From an uncultured Pseudomonadota bacterium (GTDB lineage: Bacteria; Pseudomonadota; Gammaproteobacteria; Steroidobacterales; Steroidobacteraceae), in NCBI GenBank assembly GCA_903908265.1, contig CAIVRI010000049.1, positions 1 through 51,814 of the forward strand: DNA of 51,814 nt, given 5' to 3'. The position numbers and the translations under genes are program-made. The notes under the pieces are model-generated. The model was not told the DNA's origin, did not search any database, and was given only the letters and a program-made list of their open reading frames with translations. Shown here one piece after another: positions 8,416 to 15,686 of this stretch (position 1 is the first letter of the stretch; every line of letters begins with the position of its first letter).

Positions 8416-9438
8416 ATGAAGTATCCTGCGATTACCACGCGCCTGAGCACCGCCCTGTTGCTGGCCGGCTGGTGCTGTGGGGGGCTAGCGCTCGCAGAGT
8501 CGAGCCCGCTGGACCGGGTGAGCGCCGTGCTCTGCCCCGCCTTCGCTACCTTTGCGACGCGCTACAACAAACGATTTGCCAAACCCATGACGACGTGGAG
8601 TCAGGCCGAGCTGGCTGACCTCAAGGGCCGTCCTGTGCTGTACCTGTTCTCTGGACCCGACGTCGTCACGCCACTCGCCCTGTTCCCCGATGCGCCCCAC
8701 CTCACCTTGATCGCCGACCAAAAACCAGAATACGGGCAGTTGCGCGCCGTGGTCGAGGAAGCCTCCGGTGCCAGCGAACGGGAATGCCGTATGCTGAATT
8801 TTTTCTCACAACTCGGTTACTACCGTACCGACGATCTCAATGGCCGCGGCGGCGAGCGACCCAGTTTCATCAAACTGTTGACCTACTCCATCGCCTTCAG
8901 CGGCGGCACCATCACCAGCGCCTCCTTACTCGCGCTTAATGCCCAAGGTGAGCTTGAGGTCTTTGCAGCCAATTCGGAGCGCGCGGCGCAAGGCATACGC
9001 TTCGACGTAAAGCGGCCAGACGGCAGAGCGGTAACCGTCGACTACCTTGTGATCGATCTAGCCAACCGGGGACTCATGGGCCATGACGCGGCAACGGCGT
9101 TCTTGCGCCGCAACGCCCAAGATGTATTGTTTTTGAAGTCGGCATCGCACCTACTGCAGAGCGCCAGTTTCTCGATGCTTGCCAACCTATTGACCACACC
9201 GGCAGCACCCTTCGTCGTGCAAGACGAAACCGGGCTTGGCGTAGACCGCCTCGAGCAGGCCTACCGTCTGACCCTGTACGGACATTACACCGCACCACAG
9301 ACGATCTGGGCAAACAAACCCGCGGCACAAGCATTTGCTGGGGCGTATACGCAGCATGAAACTCGCGGGCCGCTGCCATTCGTATTTGGCTACGAAAAAT
9401 CGGCGGGGTCCGCCTTGTTAGTCGGTCGCCGCCGCTAG
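8416..9438 (+). CDS. Exported protein of unknown function
   Basis: 340 residues from the ATG at 8416; an in-frame TTG 18 bases upstream is possible but would lengthen the leader with no benefit. A signal peptide is evident ('MKYPAITTRLSTALLLAGW', cleavage near 'LALA-E'). The mature part has 'VLYLFSGPD' followed by 'LFPDAPHLTLIAD' (about 75-105), a central region rich in small residues, and ends with 'LPFVFGYEKS'. From memory, unnamed proteins of many bacteria share the 'FSGPD...FP.A' pattern; I know of no function for them. It follows the Tat-amidase gene on the same strand, so it may belong to that group. No catalytic motif is recognisable. Confidence 0.75.
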   Translation: MKYPAITTRLSTALLLAGWCCGGLALAESSPLDRVSAVLCPAFATFATRYNKRFAKPMTTWSQAELADLKGRPVLYLFSGPDVVTPLALFPDAPHLTLIADQKPEYGQLRAVVEEASGASERECRMLNFFSQLGYYRTDDLNGRGGERPSFIKLLTYSIAFSGGTITSASLLALNAQGELEVFAANSERAAQGIRFDVKRPDGRAVTVDYLVIDLANRGLMGHDAATAFLRRNAQDVLFLKSASHLLQSASFSMLANLLTTPAAPFVVQDETGLGVDRLEQAYRLTLYGHYTAPQTIWANKPAAQAFAGAYTQHETRGPLPFVFGYEKSAGSALLVGRRR

Positions 9439-9526
9439 CAGGCAGACCTCGCGAGCGCATCCCCACCCGCGCCGAAGCAGTCCGACACACCGCTTGACCC
9501 GCATCGCGTCCCTACGCGCTCAGCCG

Positions 9527-10759
9527 TTAGAAACTAACGCGGACGAGCGAAAAGTCATCATCCAACGGGCCCTCGCCATGACGAGCACGACCCCAATCAA
9601 AGAGGTCGGAGAGACCCGTCGGTTTCGTGCCCGAATGCAGCATAAAGGCTTCGAAATCTTCGAAAGTACCTTCGCTGCCGTCTTCAATAGACCGAATCTC
9701 GAAGCAGCCGTCGCACAACACGAGCAACGTCGAGCCCTCTGGCACGTCAATTGTCTCGGACTCATACTCTATATCCTCCATGACGCCCACAATCAGTCCC
9801 GGCGCGCGTAACTGTGTGGCAGTGCGCTGACCTTGGGCATCCGCAGGCCCAAGCAACAACGCGGGCGGATGGCCGCCACTGGCGTGCCGGAGCTGACGGG
9901 TCGGCATGTGATAAACGCCGTACCAGAACGTGAAGTACATGTCGTTGTGCTTCTCGCACAGAAACGCGTTGCTAATGCCACCCAGTACGGCACCCGCATC
10001 GCGGAAATCGACTCCGGCCAGCGCCTGGGTGCGCATGACGTTGATCGCCGTCACCGCCAACAAACAAGCACCAACGCCATGACCACACACGTCAAGCAAA
10101 TACACCGCAAAGTGGTCTTTATCAATCCAGTGATAACCGAACGCATCGCCACCCAATTCGGTCGAAGGTTGGTAGAACCAATCCACTTTCAACGGACTAT
10201 TTTGCGGTGGCGGGAAACTCGAACGGACATAGCGGAACGCTTCATCCAGCTCGTGATCGAGACGTTTCTGGGTGCGTTCCAGCAGTTCTTTTTCTTCCTG
10301 CAACTGACGGACGCGCTGCGCATCCAAATCACGCAATCTCTTCTTATCAATCGAAGAGGTAACGCGCGCACGGAGCAACGTTGGGTTGTAGGTCTTCGGC
10401 AGGTAATCTTCAGCGCCCGCTTCGATGCACTTCACCGCCGTGTCGATTTGCTCAGTGCTCGAAATGACGATTACCGGCAACCGGCCCAGTGCCGGCTCAC
10501 TTTTCATTAGCAAGAGGAGCTCTGTGCCGCTCATTACCGGCATTTCAATATCGAGCAACATAACGTCGAATTCTTCGACGCGAATTCGTTCCAATGCCTC
10601 GAGACCGTTACCGGCTTCTGCGACCGACTCCACACCCAATTCACGCAGTGATCGGATCAAGGCTAGACGCATCAGGCGGCTGTCATCGACGACGAGAACG
10701 CGCGCCGAAGCGAGCAATGATTGAGAGGTGGCCGACGCGGCCGGGACAAGATCGGTCAT
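9527..10759 (-). CDS. Response regulator fused to PP2C/SpoIIE serine phosphatase
   Basis: 410 residues. Receiver domain at about 19-135 with acidic pocket 'VVDDS' (23-27), phospho-acceptor Asp70 and Lys122. A coiled-coil linker (about 140-178) leads to a PP2C/SpoIIE-type (RsbU-like) phosphatase: 'ELGGDAFGY' with Asp205, 'LLDVCGHGVGA' with Asp223, 'SGGHPPALL', 'LCDGCFE' with Asp350 and 'DDDFS' near 400-404, so all metal ligands are present. It is the last gene of the chemosensory operon and its start overlaps the preceding regulator by ATGA. Known relatives dephosphorylate an anti-sigma-antagonist (STAS) protein and so switch sigma-factor or cyclase activity. No STAS or anti-sigma gene sits here, so the target is encoded elsewhere. 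Confidence 0.9.
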   Translation of the reverse strand: MTDLVPAASATSQSLLASARVLVVDDSRLMRLALIRSLRELGVESVAEAGNGLEALERIRVEEFDVMLLDIEMPVMSGTELLLLMKSEPALGRLPVIVISSTEQIDTAVKCIEAGAEDYLPKTYNPTLLRARVTSSIDKKRLRDLDAQRVRQLQEEKELLERTQKRLDHELDEAFRYVRSSFPPPQNSPLKVDWFYQPSTELGGDAFGYHWIDKDHFAVYLLDVCGHGVGACLLAVTAINVMRTQALAGVDFRDAGAVLGGISNAFLCEKHNDMYFTFWYGVYHMPTRQLRHASGGHPPALLLGPADAQGQRTATQLRAPGLIVGVMEDIEYESETIDVPEGSTLLVLCDGCFEIRSIEDGSEGTFEDFEAFMLHSGTKPTGLSDLFDWGRARHGEGPLDDDFSLVRVSF

Positions 10760-11169
10760 TGGGAATCCTGGGCAGTTGATGATGCCTCGTTGCGCGGCTG
10801 CAAGGCTACGATACGAGACATTTTGGGTATTAGAGTGGCGCTATCACAGGGCTTCATCAGATAATCACGGACGCCAAGGCGAGCCGCCGCCGCTAGAGTT
10901 GCGGGCGCCGAGTTCGCCGTCAGCATGATCACGGGCGTACGAGCGATCGGGGGATCTGCGCGCAGTGCGCGTAGGAAACCCAACCCATCCAGTACCGGCA
11001 TGTTGTAGTCGAGCAGCACGAGGTCTGGATGAATAGCCCGCACAACGTCCAAGGCAATTGCACCGTCGGCCGCCTCGGCCAAGGTACAGTCAAAAGACTG
11101 CAGCATTTGCGCTAATGCGCGCCGCTGCAAACTGCTGTCGTCAACCAAGAGAATGGTGGGACCAGCCAT
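10756..11169 (-). CDS. Single-domain response regulator (CheY-like)
   Basis: 137 residues from the ATG at 11169, which overlaps the previous stop as TAATG; the frame runs further up but the extra 16 residues match nothing. It is a lone receiver domain: 'LLVDDSS' (7-13), phospho-acceptor Asp54 in 'VLLDYNMP', the Thr/Ser switch residue in 'MLTAN' (82-86), and Lys106 in 'MKPCD'. It ends in a short, probably flexible tail. In the operon it probably receives phosphate from CheA; the CheX-like protein encoded just before could remove it. With no flagellar motor genes in the window, it may be a phosphate sink or a regulator of another output instead of a motor switch. Confidence 0.88.
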   Translation of the reverse strand: MAGPTILLVDDSSLQRRALAQMLQSFDCTLAEAADGAIALDVVRAIHPDLVLLDYNMPVLDGLGFLRALRADPPIARTPVIMLTANSAPATLAAAARLGVRDYLMKPCDSATLIPKMSRIVALQPRNEASSTAQDSQ

Positions 11170-11618
11170 TACGCAACCTCTAAATAGACAGCGATGACGG
11201 CACCATTCGATTGCCACACCGCGCAGGCGGTGCCCGGCACGATCGTGTCGGGCCGCTGCATCCCATGTGGCGTACCAAATTCCATAGGAGCGAGTGGCCC
11301 ATCAACCAATCCAGCGAGGCGGCCTGCAATCAGGTTAACGCCTTCAGCAACTGCCTCTTGCAGGGCGCCTGCGTCCGGCGATGCGCTGGGCTGACCGAGC
11401 AGACGATCCAATAGGCTAGCCGCCGCTGCAGCGTCCATTGCTAGGGCCAAGCGATAGCGTACGCCGGCAGCCATCAAGCGCACATCTGCACCGATTCCAG
11501 ATGCCTGCACACGCTGATCGGCACCGACCATCTGCAGCGACAGCCCGAGGGAGGCCCCCAGCACATCGTGTACAGCCACGCGGATATAGGGCAAGTAGGC
11601 CATGGCAGACACAGTCAT
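11169..11618 (-). CDS. CheX/CheC-like phosphatase domain protein (tentative)
   Basis: 149 residues. The only clear motif is 'EAVAEGVNLIAG' (88-99), with Glu92 and Asn95 spaced as in the catalytic helix (E-x-x-N) of CheX/CheC/FliY CheY-P phosphatases; overall predicted alternation of strands and helices suits that fold. The rest is diverged, so the family call is tentative. Its start overlaps cheB by ATGA and its stop overlaps the CheY-like gene, so it is translationally coupled to both. A role in removing phosphate from one of the two response regulators encoded next is likely if the catalytic pair is real. Confidence 0.55.
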   Translation of the reverse strand: MTVSAMAYLPYIRVAVHDVLGASLGLSLQMVGADQRVQASGIGADVRLMAAGVRYRLALAMDAAAAASLLDRLLGQPSASPDAGALQEAVAEGVNLIAGRLAGLVDGPLAPMEFGTPHGMQRPDTIVPGTACAVWQSNGAVIAVYLEVA

Positions 11619-12670
11619 GAGGCACTCCGACGGTAAACTGCCTCGATTATCGCCTCGGGCATCGCTTCTAGCGTAACGATTTCTTGGGCCGCGCCAAGAT
11701 TAATTGCGGCCTTGGGCATGCCAAATACTACGCAGGATTCTTCCGATTCGACCAAAGTCGCGGCACCCGCAGTCCGCAGCATGCCCATACCGCGGGCGCC
11801 GTCCGACCCCATGCCAGTCAACAGCACCGCGACTACTTCCCGGCCGACCTGTTCGGCCGCCGAACGGAACAAGACATCGACCGAGGGCCGACTGTGATTG
11901 ACGGGGGGTGACTGAATCACCCGCAATCGATGTACATTCCCCTGCCGAACGAGCAGCACATGAAAGTCGCCGGGAGCGACCAGACATAAGCCTGGACGCA
12001 ACTCATCGCCATCCCGCGCTTCGCGGACCTCAAACGGCGTAATCCGGTCCAGATGCTCCGACATCACCTTTGAAAAGTGGGCAGGAATATGCTGCACCAC
12101 AACAATCGGCGGACTATCGGCCGGCAGGCGCGGCAACAAATAGCGTAGCGCCTCAACGCCACCGGTAGAGGCCCCGATCAGGATCATCCGCTGACGCGCA
12201 CCCACCGGACGCGTAGATCCCGTCCCCGCAGCTGCTCGGGACGGCTCCGAGCGCCGCGCACGGCGCTTGGAACCGGCCGCTGCGTGCACCTGAGCGATCA
12301 ATCGACGCCCCATCGCGGCAACGCCCTGTCGACCATCCGGCTTTTGCAACACGTCAAAAGCCCCCGCCTCCAGCGCCTCCATGGCCAGCGACGATCCCGT
12401 AGGGGTCAAGTTACTCACCACTATCACCGGCACCGGATGGTGTTCCATCAGAATTCGTAGGAACGTCAATCCATCCATCAAGGGCATCTGCAAATCGAGC
12501 GTCACAACATCCGGCGAAAGCCCGAGAATCAGCTCGCGCGCCTGATAAGCATCCTCCGCCGCGCCGACCACATCGATCGACGGATCCTGCCCGAGCGCCT
12601 CTGAGAGCGCACGCCGCGCCAGCGCGGAATCGTCAACAACCAAAACCCGGATGCGGCGCCCAGCAATCAT
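11615..12670 (-). CDS. cheB: Protein-glutamate methylesterase CheB
   Basis: 351 residues, the normal CheB length. The N-terminal receiver has 'VVDDSA' (11-16) and phospho-acceptor Asp59 in 'VVTLDLQMP'. A basic, Ala/Arg-rich linker (130-158) leads to the methylesterase domain with the catalytic triad Ser168 ('GASTGG'), His194 ('QHIP') and Asp290 ('GMGSDGA'). It removes methyl groups from, or deamidates, glutamyl side chains of the MCP when phosphorylated by CheA, giving adaptation. Overlaps cheR by ATGA upstream and the CheX-like gene downstream. The call is secure. Confidence 0.96.
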   Translation of the reverse strand: MIAGRRIRVLVVDDSALARRALSEALGQDPSIDVVGAAEDAYQARELILGLSPDVVTLDLQMPLMDGLTFLRILMEHHPVPVIVVSNLTPTGSSLAMEALEAGAFDVLQKPDGRQGVAAMGRRLIAQVHAAAGSKRRARRSEPSRAAAGTGSTRPVGARQRMILIGASTGGVEALRYLLPRLPADSPPIVVVQHIPAHFSKVMSEHLDRITPFEVREARDGDELRPGLCLVAPGDFHVLLVRQGNVHRLRVIQSPPVNHSRPSVDVLFRSAAEQVGREVVAVLLTGMGSDGARGMGMLRTAGAATLVESEESCVVFGMPKAAINLGAAQEIVTLEAMPEAIIEAVYRRSAS

Positions 12671-13518
12671 GATCGCGTGTAGACCCCGTGACTGACGCTG
12701 CTCAAACGAGGGACCAATCCAGTGAGACTCTCAGAATAGCCGACCACTAGATAACCGCCAGGAACGAGATACTCCAACAAGCGCTCCACCACAGCGCGAC
12801 GGGTGTCTACGTCAAAATAGATCATGACGTTACGGCAGAAAATCACGTGCTGTGGCTCGCGAATTGGGTAATGCGCGTCAAGCAGATTAATCCGCTGATA
12901 AGACACCGCAGCGCGCACCTCGCGACGTAATCGGCAACGGCCATCTTGTGCGCCAACCCCACGCTCGAAATAGCGAGGCAGCAGATCCGGAGGCACTACC
13001 GCCACGCTATCCATCGAATAAACACCGCGGACAGCCACGTCGAGCATACGCCGCGAGATATCCGACGCTTGCAGCACCCAGCGATGCAGAGGATCGCGAC
13101 GCTGATCTTCTGCAGTCAGCATCGCGAGGGTATAAGGTTCCTCACCCGAGGACGCGGCCGCCGACCACACACGCACCGGGTAGCCAGTCGGCATCGCAGC
13201 GCGCAGCGTTGGCGCCAATTCCTGCATCAACACCGTGAAATGCTCAGACTCGCGAAAGAACGCCGTGTGATTGGTCGTCATCAGATCGACGAGTGTTTCG
13301 ATTTCCTCGCCCGTCGCATCCGCACGCACAAAATCGCCGTAATCATCCAGGCTCAGCAGCCCGACATCTTGCACACGCCGCCGCAGCCGATTGGCCATCA
13401 GCTGGTGTTTATCCGGCCCGATACAGATGCCACTGTAATCATGCACAAGGTCCGCTAACGCACGCAGACCCCGATCGGATACGTACAGCCCAGCGGTCTT
13501 CTCGAGGCGAAGTTCCAC
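12667..13518 (-). CDS. cheR: Chemoreceptor methyltransferase CheR
   Basis: 283 residues from a GTG start; no clear Shine-Dalgarno sequence precedes it. The N-terminal helical domain includes 'TTNHTAFFRE' (81-90), and the SAM-binding fold has 'VWSAAASSGEEPYTLAM' (117-133) and 'VIFCRNVMIYFD' near 224-235. CheR methylates glutamates on the receptor. The MCP in this operon lacks a C-terminal NWETF-like pentapeptide tether, so CheR probably docks directly on the methylation helices. The stop overlaps cheB by ATGA and the gene starts 12 bases after the MCP stop. Confidence 0.95.
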   Translation of the reverse strand: MELRLEKTAGLYVSDRGLRALADLVHDYSGICIGPDKHQLMANRLRRRVQDVGLLSLDDYGDFVRADATGEEIETLVDLMTTNHTAFFRESEHFTVLMQELAPTLRAAMPTGYPVRVWSAAASSGEEPYTLAMLTAEDQRRDPLHRWVLQASDISRRMLDVAVRGVYSMDSVAVVPPDLLPRYFERGVGAQDGRCRLRREVRAAVSYQRINLLDAHYPIREPQHVIFCRNVMIYFDVDTRRAVVERLLEYLVPGGYLVVGYSESLTGLVPRLSSVSHGVYTRS

Positions 13519-13530
13519 GCGAGGCAGCCT

Positions 13531-15174
13531 TTAGAAACTGCGGAAATCTTTGTCCTCGTCGCGCAGCGACCGGACCTCCGGCATCGGAATCCGATCCAAA
13601 GTATGCGTCGGCAGCTGCGACAAACGCTGCGGATCCCGTGCACGAAAGCTGCCGGTAGCGCTATGCGAGGGTACAGCGCGAGCCATCGGTTCGCTCTGCA
13701 TCTCTTCATCATCTTCGAAGCGCCCAACCAAACCTTCCAACTTCTCCACAGCACGCGTTAGGTTCTCTGCATGCGAATTCAATTCTTCCGCACGGCTAAA
13801 GCTCTGTTCGGCACCCGACGAGTTGGACTGGGCAATGCGGTCCATTTGACCCAAGGCTAGGTTGACCTGCGTCACACCCAAGGCCTGTTCACTGGCTGCT
13901 TTGGCAATTTCCGCCACCAGCAAATCAGTTGCCACCACCTTATCGGAAATATCGTTCAGCGCACGCGCCACTTGTTCACTGCGCGCACTACCGCGTTGCG
14001 CACTCGCCATTGCGACATCAATTTTCTGCGCCGTTTCGCGCGCAGCAGCTGCGCTACGCTGCGCCAGGGACCGCACTTCGTCGGCCACGACCGCAAATCC
14101 GGCGCCTGCTTCACCTGCCCGCGCCGCTTCAACTGCAGCGTTCAGGGCCAGAATATTTGTCTGGAAGGCAATCTCGTCAATGTTTTTGACGATCTTGGCC
14201 ACGTCCGAACTGGCGACGCCGATATCCGCCATCGCAGCCACCATGGCATCCATGGTATTGACGCCTGTGCCTGCCAAGGAACGCGCATCGGAGGCCAACA
14301 CCATCGCCTTCTGACTGTTGTCAGCGGTTGACCGGATCATCGCCGACATTTGCTCAAGCGACGCACTGGTCTCTTCAATGGCGGCTGCCTGCTCTGAGGC
14401 ACCGCTGGACAAGGTTTGGCTTGCGGTCATCATCTGCAGCGCCGCCGAAGCCGTGTGCATCGAGCCCCGGTTGAGGTCCACAAGAATTGCGCCGAGACCA
14501 GAGTGAATCGTGCGTAAGGTAAACCATGCCAGCGTGGCCGAAACCAGCACGGCCAACAGTGAGGTCACGCCCAATAGCCACATCGTCATCCGCGCCGCTT
14601 CCTGGCTGGCAAGTGCCGCCGCCTGCGCAATCCGATTGTGATATTCCAGCGCGGCTTGGATCGCATGTTGGAAGCGCGCATAACTCGGGTACTGGACCTC
14701 ACGAATAAGTCGCTGCTGCTCAAGGAGCGCTTCCCACTCGCCCAAGGAACTCTGGTTGTCCAGCGCGTTGATCTGTTCCTGCGTCTTAGCAAGAGTCTCA
14801 TGCGTTGACCGAATTTCATCGAGCAGTCGACGATCATCGGCTTCTGAATTCAGGTTTGTTTCATACTTCTTAAGATTCTCGACAATGCTCGCTTCGCGCC
14901 TTGCGCTATCCGCGATTAGTCCCTGCGCGGTGGTTTCATCTGCGTCCACGGCACTTAAGCGATTGATATGTTCGCCTTCGGCTTGTACGGCCATATCACT
15001 AAGCGCAAGTACCGTCGGTAACGTGCTCTCCGCCATCGTCACAATTTCGCCTCGCAACGAGGCGAGACGCACAACGGCGAAAACACTAATCATCGCCAGC
15101 ACGAGCAAGAGGGCCCCGAGGCCCACCGTGATGCGGCGCGTAATGGTCCAACCGGAAGAATTTAAAGCGTTCAT
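13531..15174 (-). CDS. Methyl-accepting chemotaxis protein with four-helix sensor and no visible HAMP domain
   Basis: 547 residues. TM1 about 15-37; helical periplasmic domain 38-196 without Cys or obvious ligand motifs, fitting a four-helix-bundle (4HB_MCP) sensor; TM2 about 197-219. Only some 20-40 residues separate TM2 from the methylation region ('[16 protein letters not shown]', 261-276), and none of this matches the Pro-containing HAMP pattern, so a HAMP domain appears absent or very degenerate. The signalling hairpin tip is intact ('[21 protein letters not shown]', split across 334-354, then '[15 protein letters not shown]'). A charged tail follows after residue 485. It probably senses through its periplasmic bundle, perhaps with help from the PotD-like binding proteins encoded next to the operon. 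Stop is 12 bases before cheR; start overlaps cheW by ATGA. Confidence 0.93.
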   Translation of the reverse strand: MNALNSSGWTITRRITVGLGALLLVLAMISVFAVVRLASLRGEIVTMAESTLPTVLALSDMAVQAEGEHINRLSAVDADETTAQGLIADSARREASIVENLKKYETNLNSEADDRRLLDEIRSTHETLAKTQEQINALDNQSSLGEWEALLEQQRLIREVQYPSYARFQHAIQAALEYHNRIAQAAALASQEAARMTMWLLGVTSLLAVLVSATLAWFTLRTIHSGLGAILVDLNRGSMHTASAALQMMTASQTLSSGASEQAAAIEETSASLEQMSAMIRSTADNSQKAMVLASDARSLAGTGVNTMDAMVAAMADIGVASSDVAKIVKNIDEIAFQTNILALNAAVEAARAGEAGAGFAVVADEVRSLAQRSAAAARETAQKIDVAMASAQRGSARSEQVARALNDISDKVVATDLLVAEIAKAASEQALGVTQVNLALGQMDRIAQSNSSGAEQSFSRAEELNSHAENLTRAVEKLEGLVGRFEDDEEMQSEPMARAVPSHSATGSFRARDPQRLSQLPTHTLDRIPMPEVRSLRDEDKDFRSF

Positions 15175-15686
15175 GAAGCCCCTGTGCCAGCGTCGGCGGA
15201 AAGGGAGTTGACATCGGGGATTTCAAAACTCACATCGGACGCGAGTATCTCTTGCATGTTGAGTACTGCTCGAACTCGTTCAGTGGAGGTCGCGATGCCA
15301 GCGAGGAATCGCCCCTCCACCGCACCCACAAAATCTGGGGGTGGTGCCAGTTGTGATGCGCCAAGCACAACCACATCATCAACCGCATCGACGATCGCTC
15401 CGACTTGAGAGAGATTGCCGCCGGCTCGATGTTCCAGCACGATAATGCAAGCGCGGTCATCGTAGTCGATCGAAGCCATTCGAAACTTGGCTCGCAAGTC
15501 CAAAACGGCCAACACCGTACCACGAAGGTTAATGACCCCGCGCACATAGTCGGGCATCTGCGGCACGCTGGTGATCGGACAGAGCCGGACCACCTCGCGT
15601 ACCGTACCAATTTCGACGGCATAATGGGACGAGCCGAGATGGAACGTCAGATATCGCCCAGGGTTCGGGGCGGACGGATTGCTCAT
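15171..15686 (-). CDS. cheW: Chemotaxis coupling protein CheW
   Basis: 171 residues, one CheW domain: '[22 protein letters not shown]' features at about 13-34, '[25 protein letters not shown]' around 44-68, and a final '[11 protein letters not shown]'. It links the MCP to CheA in the signalling array. Start and stop overlap cheA and the MCP by ATGA, so the three are translationally coupled. Nothing unusual apart from a short Ser/Ala-rich C-terminal tail. Confidence 0.95.
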   Translation of the reverse strand: MSNPSAPNPGRYLTFHLGSSHYAVEIGTVREVVRLCPITSVPQMPDYVRGVINLRGTVLAVLDLRAKFRMASIDYDDRACIIVLEHRAGGNLSQVGAIVDAVDDVVVLGASQLAPPPDFVGAVEGRFLAGIATSTERVRAVLNMQEILASDVSFEIPDVNSLSADAGTGAS

